Under the pieces are notes generated by a model. It was not told where the DNA came from and ran no database searches. It was given only the letters and a program-made list of their open reading frames with translations. From NCBI RefSeq assembly GCF_025854275.1, contig NZ_CP107567.1, forward strand, positions 1,860,001 to 1,924,000: a stretch of DNA of 64,000 nucleotides. The letters are read 5' to 3'. Source of the stretch: Streptomyces peucetius. GTDB lineage: Bacteria; Actinomycetota; Actinomycetes; Streptomycetales; Streptomycetaceae. A program made the translations under genes and the position numbers. Below are positions 27,310-36,485 of this stretch, one piece after another; positions within the stretch are counted from its first letter, which is position 1, and each line of letters begins with the position of its first letter.

Positions 27310-28032
27310 TCAGAGTTTCGGTGGGGTCATGGTGAAGCGGGCGTTGACCTGGGCGTAGACGGTCTGGCGTTGTGGTTCGAGGTCGAGGGCGGGGGCCGTT
27401 TCGGTGGCGGCGGCGCCGAAGCCGCGCATGGCGCCGGGTTGGGCCGGCATCGGGTAGGCGGGGGTGGGTGCTTCTGCTCCGATGTCGGCGAGTTCGATGA
27501 GGGCGGAGAGTCGTCCGCCGATGGCGTCGGCGTATTCGCGGGCGCGTTGGACGGCTTCGCGTACGGCTTGGCGGCGGGCTTCGCCGTGGGCGGGTGAGTC
27601 GGGGCGCAGTGACCACCAGGGGCCGGTGACGTGGGTGAGTTCGAGGTCGGCGAGGCGGGTGGTGAGTTCGCCGAGGGCGGTGAAGTCGCCGAGTACGGCG
27701 GTGATGTGGACGCGGCCGTGGTAGGCGTGGATGCGTTCGCCGCGGCCGTGCTGGGTCAGTTGGGGTGTGACGGAGAAGGCGCCGGTTTCGAGTTTTTCGA
27801 CTGCCTGGCCGTAGGACTTGACGAGGTCGAGGGCGGCGGAGTTGCGGCGGGTGAGGTCTTCGAGGGCGGTGCGGCGGTCTTTGCCGCGGGCGCTGATGGT
27901 GATGCCGATGCGGGCGATTTCGGGGTCGAATTCGATGCGTGCCTCGCCGCGTACGGCGACGCGTGGTTGTTCGGGGGTGGCGTACGGGGTGGTGGGGGTG
28001 GGTGGTGCGGCGTCGGTGTCGGTGTCGGGCAT
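27310..28032 (-). CDS. SIMPL domain (DUF541) protein
   Basis: The 240-residue product matches the SIMPL/DUF541 family: RVAVRGEARIEFDPEIARIGITISARG near the N-terminus (shown in part), ALDLVKSYGQAVEKLETGAF and the C-terminal VYAQVNARFTM. No signal peptide is visible, whereas many SIMPL proteins are periplasmic. The family is linked to oxidative stress and ligand signalling, but mechanisms are unclear. I chose ATG at 28032 behind AAGGGAG; the longer frame to 28374 is not family-like. It is divergent from the 5'-nucleotidase gene. Confidence 0.85.
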   Translation of the reverse strand: MPDTDTDAAPPTPTTPYATPEQPRVAVRGEARIEFDPEIARIGITISARGKDRRTALEDLTRRNSAALDLVKSYGQAVEKLETGAFSVTPQLTQHGRGERIHAYHGRVHITAVLGDFTALGELTTRLADLELTHVTGPWWSLRPDSPAHGEARRQAVREAVQRAREYADAIGGRLSALIELADIGAEAPTPAYPMPAQPGAMRGFGAAATETAPALDLEPQRQTVYAQVNARFTMTPPKL

Positions 28033-28186
28033 GGGTGGCTCCCTTGTGTGCCGGCTGGTCGGTCCACTCTTGCATCCGGGGGTGACAGTGGGGTCGGTCA
28101 TCGGATCGAAACCTGCCCGGGGTGTTGCGGGGGTGGCGCGTGGGCCAGAATCTACGCGCGTTGTGCATGTGATCGAGGGAGACGAA

Positions 28187-29998
28187 ATGGCGTTGAACCG
28201 TAGGACGTTCCTGGAGCGGACGGCCGCCGCCGGTGCCGGTGTCGCTGTCGCGGGTGCTGGTGCCGGGCCGGCGGTGGCCGGGGAGCGGGGCGAGGACCAT
28301 GGGCCGGGGCGTTCGCGGAAGCGGTACTCGTTCACGGTTCTGGGGACGACCGATCTGCACGGGAATGTCTTCAACTGGGACTATTTCACCGACCGGGAGT
28401 TCGACGACAAGGCGCACAACGACGTGGGTCTGGCGAAGATATCGACGCTGGTGAACCAGGTGCGCCAGGAGAAGGGCCGGGGCAACACGCTGCTGATCGA
28501 TGCCGGTGACACGATCCAGGGCACCCAGTTGTCGTACTACTACGCCAAGGTCGATCCGATCACGGCGGTGAGCGGGCCGGTGCATCCGATGGCGCAGGCG
28601 ATGAACGCGATCGGCTATGACGCCGCGGCGCTGGGCAACCATGAGTTCAACTACGGCATTCCGGTGCTGCGGAAGTTCGAGGAGCAGTGCGACTTCCCGC
28701 TGCTGGGTGCGAACGCGCTGGACGCGAAGACGCTGCGTCCGGCGTTCGCGCCGTACAGCATGCACCGGCTGCGGACGCCGCACGGGCGGGATGTGCGGGT
28801 GGCGGTCCTGGGTCTGACGAATCCGGGGATCGCGATCTGGGACAAGCTGAATGTCAGCGGGAAGATGGTGTTCCCGGGGCTGGAGGAGCAGGCGGCGAAG
28901 TGGGTGCCGAAGCTGCGGTCGATGGGCGCAGATGTGGTGATCGTGTCGGCGCATTCGGGGTCCAGCGGTACGTCGTCGTACGGTGACCAGCTTCCGTACG
29001 TGGAGAACGCGGCGGGTCTGGTGGCGGAGCAGGTGCCGGGTATCGACGCGATTCTGGTGGGCCATGCACACACCGAGATCCCGGAGCACTTCGTCACGAA
29101 CAAGGAGACCGGCAAGCAGGTGGTGCTGTCGGAGCCGCTGAAGTGGGGGCAGCGGTTGACGCTGTTCGACTTCTCTCTGGTGTGGGAGAAGGGCCGCTGG
29201 ACGGTCGAGAGGGTCGGGGCGAAGGTCCTGAATTCGAACACGGTGGCGGAGGATCCGCGGATCACGGGTCTGCTGGGTGACGAGCACCGGAAGGTCGTCG
29301 CGTACGTCAATGAGGTCATCGGTACGTCGGCCGTGGCGATGTCGACGGCCGAGGCGCCGTGGAAGGACGAGCCGATCATCGACCTGATCAACCATGTGCA
29401 GGTGGAGACGGTGAGGGCGGCGCTGGCGGGCGGTGAGTACGCGGCGCTGCCGGTGCTGTCGCAGGCGTCGTGCTTCTCGCGTTCGGCGGTGATCCCGGCG
29501 GGTGAGGTGACGATCAAGGATGCTGCGGGGCTGTATCCGTTCGAGAACACTCTTGAGGCGCGGCTGATGACGGGTGCGCAGCTGAGGGAGTACCTGGAGT
29601 TCTCGGCACGGTATTACGTGCGGACTCCGGCCGGCGGCCCGGTCGACACGTCGAAGCTGACGAACGCGGACGGGACGCCGGACTACAACTACGACGCGGT
29701 GTCCGGGGTGACGTATGACATCGACATCGCGAAGCCGGTGGGTTCGCGGATCGTGAATCTGTCGTTCGAGGGTGCGCCGGTCGATCCGGCGGCGCGGTTC
29801 GTGCTGGCCGTCAACAACTACCGGGCAAGCGGGGGCGGGAACTTTCCGCATGTGGCCGCGGCCCAGCAGTTGTGGGCGAATTCGGAGGAGATCCGGAACA
29901 CGATCATCGCCTGGGTGCAGGCGGAGGGGGCGGTGGATCCGGCGGAGTTCGCGTCGGCGGGGTGGAAGCTGACGCGGGACGGTGTGCCTGTTTTCTGA
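28187..29998 (+). CDS. Exported bifunctional metallophosphatase/5'-nucleotidase
   Basis: The 603-residue product has a twin-arginine signal (NRRTFLERTAAAGAG) and the two-domain 5'-nucleotidase layout. The calcineurin-like domain shows GTTDLHG (53-59), DAGDTIQGT, LGNHEFNYG, SAHSGSSG and GHAHTEIP, all di-metal ligands. The C-terminal domain carries the substrate-stacking region ending NNYRASGGGNFP. It should dephosphorylate extracellular nucleotides or cyclic nucleotides for phosphate and nucleoside recovery. ATG at 28187 follows GAGGGAGACGAA. Tat export implies folding and metal loading in the cytoplasm. Confidence 0.93.
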   Translation: MALNRRTFLERTAAAGAGVAVAGAGAGPAVAGERGEDHGPGRSRKRYSFTVLGTTDLHGNVFNWDYFTDREFDDKAHNDVGLAKISTLVNQVRQEKGRGNTLLIDAGDTIQGTQLSYYYAKVDPITAVSGPVHPMAQAMNAIGYDAAALGNHEFNYGIPVLRKFEEQCDFPLLGANALDAKTLRPAFAPYSMHRLRTPHGRDVRVAVLGLTNPGIAIWDKLNVSGKMVFPGLEEQAAKWVPKLRSMGADVVIVSAHSGSSGTSSYGDQLPYVENAAGLVAEQVPGIDAILVGHAHTEIPEHFVTNKETGKQVVLSEPLKWGQRLTLFDFSLVWEKGRWTVERVGAKVLNSNTVAEDPRITGLLGDEHRKVVAYVNEVIGTSAVAMSTAEAPWKDEPIIDLINHVQVETVRAALAGGEYAALPVLSQASCFSRSAVIPAGEVTIKDAAGLYPFENTLEARLMTGAQLREYLEFSARYYVRTPAGGPVDTSKLTNADGTPDYNYDAVSGVTYDIDIAKPVGSRIVNLSFEGAPVDPAARFVLAVNNYRASGGGNFPHVAAAQQLWANSEEIRNTIIAWVQAEGAVDPAEFASAGWKLTRDGVPVF

Positions 29999-30003
29999 GG
30001 GCC

Positions 30004-30079
30004 GGCCGGGGTTCGGTGACCGGTCGGCGCTCCCTGACCGGTCGGCGCTCCCTGACCGGTCGGCGTTTGCTGGGACCGG
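30004..30079. repeat. Short tandem repeat after the 5'-nucleotidase gene
   Basis: Three copies of a GACCGGTCGGCG-type unit, two in a row with identical flanks ending CTCCCT, lie between the 5'-nucleotidase stop and the N-hydroxylase stop, with a related fourth unit at the end. GACCGGTC is itself palindromic, so the block may act in termination between the convergent genes. Confidence 0.6.
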
Positions 30080-31495
30080 TCAGCGTTCCGATTCGAGGGG
30101 GACGAGTGCGGGCGCCTGGCAGGGAATGCCGGGCGCCTCGCGCCGTTCGAGGCCGAAGCTGGTGAAGGCGGTGCGGCGCGGCAGCGGGTAGGGCTCTTTG
30201 CCGGTGAGCGAGTTGAGGATGCTCGCGCTGCGCCATGCGGCGAGTCCGAGGTCGGGGGTGCCGACGCCGTGGGTGTGTCGTTCGGCGTTCTGCACGTACA
30301 CGGATCCGGTGACGGCCGGGTCGAGTTTCAGCCGGAACTCGGCGTCGATGAGGTGTCGTCCGCTGTTGTCGTGGCGCATGTACGGGTCGAGGCCGGCGAG
30401 GAGGGGGCCGAGCGGGCGTTCGCGGTAGCCGGTGGCGAGGACGACGGCGTCGGTGGTGAGCCGGGAGCGGGTGCCCTGCTGGGTGTGTTCGAGGTGGAGT
30501 TCGACCTTGGTGGTGGCGACCCGGCCGGCGGTGCGGACGGTGACGCAGGGGGTGAGGACGGCGTCGGGCCAGCCGCCGTGGAGGCTGCGGCGGTAGAGCT
30601 CGTCGTGGATGGCGGTGATGGTGTCGGTGTCGATGCCTTTGTGGAGCTGCCATTGTCGGGGGACGAGGTCGTCGCGGACCCGTTCGGGCAGGGCGTGGAA
30701 GTAGTGGGTGTAGTCGGGGGTGAAGTGCTCGAGGCCGAGCTTGGAGTACTCCATGGGGGCGAAGGCTTCGGTGCGGGCCAGCCAGTGGAGTTTCTCGGCT
30801 CCGGCGGGCCGGGTGCGCAGCAGGTCGAGGAAGACTTCGGCGCCGGACTGGCCCGAGCCGATGACGGTGACGTGTTCGGCGGCGAGGAGCCGGTCGCGGT
30901 GCTCGAGGTAGTCGGCGGAGTGGATGACGGGCACGGCGGGGGCGTCGGCGAGGGGGCGCAGCGGTTCGGGGACGTAGGGCTCTGTGCCGACGCCGAGGGC
31001 GATGTTGCGGGTGTAGGAGCGGCCGAGGGCTTCTGCTTCGCCGTCTGCGTCGAGCTGGGTGTAGTCGACTTCGAACAGGCCGCGTTCGGCGTTCCATCGG
31101 ACGGCGTCGACCTGGTGGCCGAAGTGGAGGCCGGGGAGGTTGTCGGCGACCCAGCGGCAGTAGGTGTCGTAGTCGGCTCGCTGGATGTGGAACCGCTCGG
31201 CGAAGTAGAAGGGGAAGAGCCGGTCGCGGGAGCGCAGGTGGTTGAGGAACGTCCAGGGGCTGGCGGGGTCGGCGAGTGTGACGAGGTCGGCGAGGAAGGG
31301 AACCTGGAGGGTGGTGCCCTCGATGAGGAGGCCGGGGTGCCATCGGAAGGCGGGCCGCTGTTCGTAGAAGGTGGTGGCGAGGCCGCCGGGGACGCCGTGG
31401 GCGAGTGCGGCGAGGGAGAGGTTGAACGGGCCGATGCCGATGCCCACGAGGTCGTGGGGCCGGTCGAGTTGTTCGTTCGGGGGCGTGCCGGTCAT
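30080..31495 (-). CDS. Lysine/diamine N-hydroxylase (SidA/IucD/PvdA family)
   Basis: The 471-residue flavoprotein has FAD-binding GIGIGPFN (18-25), NADPH-binding GSGQSGAEV near residue 210, and the ATGYR motif near residue 350, all marks of siderophore N-hydroxylases such as IucD and DesB. It should hydroxylate the terminal amine of lysine or of cadaverine. The ATG at 31495 overlaps the stop of the decarboxylase gene by 4 bp, so the pair is translationally coupled. The frame is open far upstream but that is the antisense/other-frame shadow of the decarboxylase. No siderophore synthetase is nearby. Confidence 0.92.
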   Translation of the reverse strand: MTGTPPNEQLDRPHDLVGIGIGPFNLSLAALAHGVPGGLATTFYEQRPAFRWHPGLLIEGTTLQVPFLADLVTLADPASPWTFLNHLRSRDRLFPFYFAERFHIQRADYDTYCRWVADNLPGLHFGHQVDAVRWNAERGLFEVDYTQLDADGEAEALGRSYTRNIALGVGTEPYVPEPLRPLADAPAVPVIHSADYLEHRDRLLAAEHVTVIGSGQSGAEVFLDLLRTRPAGAEKLHWLARTEAFAPMEYSKLGLEHFTPDYTHYFHALPERVRDDLVPRQWQLHKGIDTDTITAIHDELYRRSLHGGWPDAVLTPCVTVRTAGRVATTKVELHLEHTQQGTRSRLTTDAVVLATGYRERPLGPLLAGLDPYMRHDNSGRHLIDAEFRLKLDPAVTGSVYVQNAERHTHGVGTPDLGLAAWRSASILNSLTGKEPYPLPRRTAFTSFGLERREAPGIPCQAPALVPLESER

Positions 31496-32859
31496 CGGGG
31501 TGTGCTGCCTTCCACGAGTCGGGTCAGGGTTTCGAGGGCCTCGGTGGTGGTGTGGGGGTTGAGCAGGGTCGCCTTGAGCCAGAGCCGGCCGTCGGCGCGG
31601 GCGCGGCCGAGGACGGCGCGGCCCTGGGTGAGGAGGGTGCGGCGGATCCGGGTGGTCTCGTCGTCGGTGGCGCCGGCGGGGCGGAACAGGACGGTGGAGA
31701 GGGTGGGCCGCTCGTACAGTTCCAGCCGTGGGTGTTTCTCGACGAGGTCGGCGAGGTCGTGGGCGGCGGCGCAGGTGCGGTCGACGAGGGCGCCGAGTCC
31801 GGTGCGGCCGAGGGCTCTGAGGGTGACGGCGACCTTGAGGATGTCGGGGCGGCGGGTGGTGCGCAGGGAGCGGCCGAGGAGGTCGGGCAGGCCGGCGTGG
31901 GTGTCGTCCTCGGCGTTGAGGTACTCGGCGTTGTGGTCCAGCGGTGCGAGGCGGGCCGTGTCGGGTACGGCGAGCAGTCCGGCGGCGACCGGCTGCCAGC
32001 CGAGTTTGTGCAGGTCGAGGCTTACGGAGTGGGCGCGTTCCAGGCCGGCGAGGAGGTGGCGGCGGTCGGCGCTGAAGAGCAGTGGGCCGCCGTAGGAGGC
32101 GTCGACGTGGAGTTCGGCACGGTGCCGTGCCGCGGTGTCGGCGATCGCGGGGAGGGGGTCGATCCGGCCGGTGTCGGTGGTGCCGGCGGTGGCGACGACG
32201 AGGAGCGGGCGGCCGTGGTGGGCGGCGAGCGCGGCGTCGAGCGCGGCGGGGTCGTGAACGGGTGCGGTGACCGGTTCGGGGAGGCCGAGAAGCCAGGCGG
32301 CGCGGCGTACCGAGTGGTGGGCGGTGTCGCCGCAGACGGTCTGGACGGGTCCGTGGTGTTCTCTGGCGAGCAGCAGGGCGAGCTGGTTGGACTCGGTGCC
32401 GCCGGTGGTGACGAGGGCGTCGGGGGCGGTGCCGCCCGGGTACACCTCGCGGGCGAGGGCCCGGGTGACCTGTGCCTCGAGTTCGGAGGCGGCGGGAGCC
32501 TGGTCCCAGGAGTCCATGGACGGGTTGAGCGCGGAGGCGGCGAGGTCGGCGGCGACGGCGAGCGCGAGCGGCGGGGTGTGGAGGTGCGCCGCGCAGAGGG
32601 GGTCGGCGGGGTCGGCGGCGCCGTGGGCGACGGCGCGGACGAGGGTGCGCAGGGCGTGGGTGGCGCCGTCGCCGTGCTCGGGCAGTACGTCGCCGGCGGC
32701 GTGCCGTACCCGCGCGGCGACGGCGTCCGGCCCGCCGGCCGGCACCGGGCCGCCGCGTGCGACGGCGCCCTCGCCGAGGGCGTCGAGGACGAGGGCGAGG
32801 AGGGGGCGCAGGGCGTCGGGGCCGGTGATTCCTCCCGCGAGGGGCGGGGTGTGCGGCAT
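31492..32859 (-). CDS. PLP-dependent group II amino-acid decarboxylase
   Basis: The 455-residue product has the group II decarboxylase layout: LNPSMDSWDQAPAASELE, VTTGGTESNQLALLLARE, HVDASYGGPL and the PLP-binding Lys285 in SLDLHKLGWQP. The family includes DesA lysine decarboxylase and RhbB diaminobutyrate decarboxylase. Coupling to an N-hydroxylase by a 4-bp overlap suggests lysine to cadaverine to N-hydroxycadaverine, as in desferrioxamine synthesis. I chose ATG at 32859 because AAGGA lies 8 nt upstream; an in-frame start at 32892 is less likely. No recognisable iron-box palindrome was seen upstream. Confidence 0.88.
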   Translation of the reverse strand: MPHTPPLAGGITGPDALRPLLALVLDALGEGAVARGGPVPAGGPDAVAARVRHAAGDVLPEHGDGATHALRTLVRAVAHGAADPADPLCAAHLHTPPLALAVAADLAASALNPSMDSWDQAPAASELEAQVTRALAREVYPGGTAPDALVTTGGTESNQLALLLAREHHGPVQTVCGDTAHHSVRRAAWLLGLPEPVTAPVHDPAALDAALAAHHGRPLLVVATAGTTDTGRIDPLPAIADTAARHRAELHVDASYGGPLLFSADRRHLLAGLERAHSVSLDLHKLGWQPVAAGLLAVPDTARLAPLDHNAEYLNAEDDTHAGLPDLLGRSLRTTRRPDILKVAVTLRALGRTGLGALVDRTCAAAHDLADLVEKHPRLELYERPTLSTVLFRPAGATDDETTRIRRTLLTQGRAVLGRARADGRLWLKATLLNPHTTTEALETLTRLVEGSTPR

Positions 32860-33104
32860 GAGGCGGGTCCTTGGGCGAGGCGCGGGTGTCACACGGGATG
32901 TCGGTCAACGGTGACGAGGGGCCCGGTGGGGCGCCCGCAGATCTCAACGATCGGGACCCGAAAGTGGTATTGGCTTGCGGGGTGGGGTGGTTGTGGGGGG
33001 TGGGTGCGGTAAAGGGGCGGCGGCGGGTGGGTGCTGCGGGGGCGGGGTCCGCGCGGTACGGGCCGCCGGGCCGGGGCCGGGCCGGTGCGCAAGCGGGTCC
33101 GCTG

Positions 33105-33560
33105 ACCGGGCCGCTGCGCGGGGCCACTCCCCCACCCCGCCCCTTCCGGAAACCGGAGCTCCGCCCCGGACCCCGCTTTACGGGGGCTCCTCCGCCTAGG
33201 CCTGGCGGCCTGGGGGGACCCCCACCGGGCCCCCGCGCCTCGAACTCCCCCTACGGCCTGGCGGCCGGGTGGGGGTACCTCCCACGCCGCCAGTAGTAGG
33301 GGGAGTACCCCCAGCGGGGCTGGGCGTATCCCGGCGGGCTGGGTGCGCCCCTGACAGGACCGGGTGTACCCGACAGGACGGGGTGTGCCCCCGGGGGTGG
33401 AGAGGCGGGCTGGGTTTCGCGGAGCGAAATCCAGCCCGGCCGGCGTTTGAGGCCACCGCGCGCAGCGCGGTACCGGGGCCGGGGCGGAGCCCCGGCCCCG
33501 GCGCGGAGGGCGGACCGGACGTCGGGGCCCGTGGCTTGCCCCGCTTCGGGAAGGGGTGGG
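33105..33560. repeat. Mosaic intergenic repeat, copy A
   Basis: This GC-rich block fills most of the 717-bp gap between pepN and the decarboxylase gene. It shares a 31-bp identical segment (33198-33228) and a 28-bp identical segment (33433-33460) with copy B, and a 20-bp segment (33245-33264) with copy C. It contains several inverted repeats, including stretches of GGGGG/CCCCC around 33280-33315. No gene is supported in 32860-33576. Confidence 0.8.
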
Positions 33561-33576
33561 GTGGGGTGGGGGAAGG

Positions 33577-36069
33577 TCAGGGCCGGCGGACGCGGAGCGC
33601 CCTGCGGAGGTCGTCGATCTGGTCGGTGAGTTTGCGGCGCAGGGCCGGGAGGATGTCCGGCTGGGTGAGGGACGCCTCGCCCAGGCGCAGCGCCTCCGCG
33701 TCGACCGCGTGGACGGGGAAGGCGTAGCGGCCGCAGGCTTCGGCGATGGCCGTGCCGCGGCGGGCGGCGAGGGCGACCGCGTCGGGGTAGAAGCGGGGCA
33801 CGTACTCGCCTACGAGGTCGGCCTGTTCGGGCTGCCAGAAGCCTTGCGCGGTCGCGGCGAACAGGTAGTTGGACAGGTCGTCGCCGGTGAAGAGCCGGGC
33901 CCAGGCCGCGGCCTTGGCCTCGGGGGTGGGGAGGGCGGCGCGACAGCGGGCGGCGCCTTCCTGGCCGGTGGCGCTCGGGTCGCGTTCCAGTTCGGCGGCG
34001 ATGGTGGCCTCGTCGGTGGCACCGAGGACGGCGAGGCGCGTCAGGATGCGCCAGCGCAGTTCGGGGTCGAGTTCGGGGCCGCCGGGCACGCTGCCTTCGG
34101 TGAGCCATTCCTGGATCGGTTCGGGCTGGCAGGCGGCGTCGATGTAGTGGCGTACGGCGGTCAGGCGCAGTCCGGGGTCGCTGCCGTCCTCGGTGCGGCG
34201 CAGCAGGTCGCGGCAGATGCGGGTGAGGGTGGCGAGCGCGGCGGGGCGCTGCTGCGCAGGCAGGTAGCAGTCGGCGATCTGGCCTGCTGCGAAGGCGAGG
34301 ACGCCTTGGACGACGGCGAGGTCGTTCTCGTGCGGCAGGTGGTCGCGGGCGGCGTCGAGGTAGGCGGTGGGGCCGAGTTCGCCGTCGCGGACCATGTCGC
34401 GTGCGGCGTTCCAGACGACGGCGCGGGTGAGGGCGTCGGGGATGCCGGCGAGGCTGGTGAGGGCGGTGCGCCAGGAGGTGTCGTCGAGGCGGACCTTTGC
34501 GTAGGTGGTGTCGCCGTCGTTGAGGACGACGAGCGCGGGGCGGCGCCCGGGGTGAGGCGTCGTCTCGTCGTCGTTCGGTACGTCGGTCTCGAAGCGGTTG
34601 CGCAGTACGAGCGTGCCGGGGTCGATGGGGTCGGTGTCGTACACGCCGACGGCGATGCGGTGGGGGCGGCTGCCGTCGCGTGCGATGTCGAGTGTCCAGC
34701 CGCCGGGTGTGTCGGTGACGGTGGGGGTGAGGGTGTCGACGCCGGTGGTGCGCAGCCATGATTCGGCCCAGGCGTGGACGTCCCGGTCGGTGGCGCCGGC
34801 GAGGGAGTCGATGAAGTCGGCGAGGGTGGCGTTGGAGAACTTGTGCCGGGCGAAGTGGGTGTTGATGCCGGCGAGGAAGTCCTTCTCGCCGAGCCAGGTG
34901 ACGAGCTGGCGCAGGGCGGAGGCGCCCTTGGCGTAGGAGATGCCGTCGAAGTTGAGCATCGCGGAGGCGGTGTCGGGGACGGCGTCGGGGTCGGGGGCGA
35001 CGGGGTGGGTGGAGGGCCGCTGGTCGGCGTCGTAGCCCCAGGCCTTGCGGGCGATGGCGAAGTCGGTCCAGGTGTCGGTGAAGCGGGTGGCTTCGGTGAG
35101 GGTCTGGTAGCCCATGTACTCGGCGAACGATTCGTTCAGCCAGATGTCGTCCCACCATTTGAGGGTGACGAGGTCGCCGAACCACATGTGGGCCATTTCG
35201 TGGGCGATGACCATGGCGCGGGTCTGGCGCTGGGTGTCGGTGACGGCGGAGCGGTAGACGAATTCGTCGCGGAAGGTGACGAGGCCGGGGTTCTCCATGG
35301 CGCCGGCGTTGAACTCGGGGACGAAGGCCTGGTCGTAGGAGTCGAAGGGGTAGGGCTCCTCGAACTTCTCGTGGTACCGGTCGTAGCACTGCCGGGTGAT
35401 GTCGAGGAGTTCGTCGGCGTCGGCGTCGAGGTGGGGCGCCAGCGAACGGCGGCAGTGGATGCCGAAGGGCAGTCCGGCGTGTTCGGTGCGTACGGAGTGC
35501 CAGGGGCCGGCGGCGACGGCGACGAGGTAGGTGGAGAGCAGCGGGGTGGGTGCGCAGGTCCAGCGGCCTTCGCCGTGGTGGGTGGCGATGCCGTTGCCGA
35601 GGACGGTCCAGTTGCCGGGTGCGGTGACGGTGAGGTCGAAGACGGCCTTGAGGTCGGGCTGGTCGAAGGCGGCGAAGACGCGTTGGACGTCTTCCATGAA
35701 GAGCTGGGTGTAGACGTATGTCTCGCCGTCGCTGGGGTCGGTGAAGCGGTGCATGCCTTCGCCGGTGCGGGAGTAGCTCATCCGGGCGTCGACGCGCAGT
35801 TCGTGTTCGCCGGCGGTCAGTGCGGTGAGCGGGAGGCGGTTCTCGTGGAGGCCGGCGGGGTCGAGGGGCTGTCCGTCGAGCGTGACGAAGCGCAGTTCGG
35901 CGGGCTTGATCTCGACGAAGGTGTCACCGGCCGCTTTCGCGGTGAAGTGGATGACGGTTCGTGAGTCGAAGTTCTCGTCGCCGGTGGTGAGATCGAGGTC
36001 GATCGTGTACCGGTGTACGTCGAGTTGCCGGGCTCGGGTCTGCGCTTCGTCGCGCGTCAGTACGGACAT
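33577..36069 (-). CDS. pepN: Aminopeptidase N
   Basis: This 830-residue M1 zinc metallopeptidase shows the GAMEN exopeptidase motif (residues 256-260) and the zinc motif HEMAHMWFGD (HExxH at 290-294) with the downstream WLNESFAEY glutamate ligand, followed by an ERAP1-like helical C-terminal domain. It removes N-terminal residues from peptides, probably in the cytoplasm since there is no signal peptide. I chose ATG at 36069 (MSVLTRDEAQTRARQLDV), matching actinobacterial homologs. Chorismate mutase lies 54 bp upstream on the same strand. Confidence 0.96.
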   Translation of the reverse strand: MSVLTRDEAQTRARQLDVHRYTIDLDLTTGDENFDSRTVIHFTAKAAGDTFVEIKPAELRFVTLDGQPLDPAGLHENRLPLTALTAGEHELRVDARMSYSRTGEGMHRFTDPSDGETYVYTQLFMEDVQRVFAAFDQPDLKAVFDLTVTAPGNWTVLGNGIATHHGEGRWTCAPTPLLSTYLVAVAAGPWHSVRTEHAGLPFGIHCRRSLAPHLDADADELLDITRQCYDRYHEKFEEPYPFDSYDQAFVPEFNAGAMENPGLVTFRDEFVYRSAVTDTQRQTRAMVIAHEMAHMWFGDLVTLKWWDDIWLNESFAEYMGYQTLTEATRFTDTWTDFAIARKAWGYDADQRPSTHPVAPDPDAVPDTASAMLNFDGISYAKGASALRQLVTWLGEKDFLAGINTHFARHKFSNATLADFIDSLAGATDRDVHAWAESWLRTTGVDTLTPTVTDTPGGWTLDIARDGSRPHRIAVGVYDTDPIDPGTLVLRNRFETDVPNDDETTPHPGRRPALVVLNDGDTTYAKVRLDDTSWRTALTSLAGIPDALTRAVVWNAARDMVRDGELGPTAYLDAARDHLPHENDLAVVQGVLAFAAGQIADCYLPAQQRPAALATLTRICRDLLRRTEDGSDPGLRLTAVRHYIDAACQPEPIQEWLTEGSVPGGPELDPELRWRILTRLAVLGATDEATIAAELERDPSATGQEGAARCRAALPTPEAKAAAWARLFTGDDLSNYLFAATAQGFWQPEQADLVGEYVPRFYPDAVALAARRGTAIAEACGRYAFPVHAVDAEALRLGEASLTQPDILPALRRKLTDQIDDLRRALRVRRP

Positions 36070-36123
36070 GGGCCCATGCTGCCTGATGGGCCCGGTCCGG
36101 CACACGGGGTGGTGATTGCGCTG

Positions 36124-36474
36124 TCAGCGCACAGCGGGATCGCCGGGGCGGCGCGGATCACCGGGGGTGGGCTGGTCGGCGATCTGCTCGTGGTGGCGGA
36201 TCACCTCGGCGATGATGAAGTTCAGCAGTTTCTCCGCGAACGCCGGGTCGAGTTTCGCGCTCTCCGCGAGGTGCCGCAGCCGTGCGATCTGGCGGGCTTC
36301 GCGGGCGGGGTCGGCGGGCGGCAGCTGGTGTTCCGCCTTGAGGTGGCCGACCTGCTGGGTGCACTTGAAACGCTCGGCGAGCATGTGGACGACGGCCGCG
36401 TCGATGTTGTCGATGCTCTCGCGCAGGCGGTCGAGCTCGGCGCGGACGTTGTCGTCGATGTCCCTCGTGGTCAT
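36124..36474 (-). CDS. Chorismate mutase (AroQ type)
   Basis: The 116-residue all-helical product resembles AroQ chorismate mutases: AELDRLRESIDNIDAAVVHMLAERF holds the N-terminal Arg and the LDRLR/ID pattern (quoted in parts), followed by KCTQQVGHLKAEHQLPPADP and REARQIARLRHLAE with the second active-site Arg and Lys. It converts chorismate to prephenate for Phe and Tyr synthesis. It is a single-domain form without a prephenate dehydratase fusion. It lies between the AraC-type regulator and pepN, with an 11-bp gap to the regulator stop, so read-through from the upstream gene is likely. Confidence 0.92.
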   Translation of the reverse strand: MTTRDIDDNVRAELDRLRESIDNIDAAVVHMLAERFKCTQQVGHLKAEHQLPPADPAREARQIARLRHLAESAKLDPAFAEKLLNFIIAEVIRHHEQIADQPTPGDPRRPGDPAVR

Positions 36475-36485
36475 GGTCAGGGAGC

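Noticed and set aside
27224..29851. 875-codon minus-strand frame opposite the 5'-nucleotidase
   Set aside because: It is His/Arg-rich and overlaps two well-supported genes.
32860..33010. Iron-box (DmdR1/IdeR) upstream of the decarboxylase gene
   Set aside because: No TTAGGTTAGGCT-like palindrome was visible.
33105..33560. CRISPR-like repeats
   Set aside because: Shared segments are not regularly spaced and have no spacers; it is a dispersed mosaic repeat.
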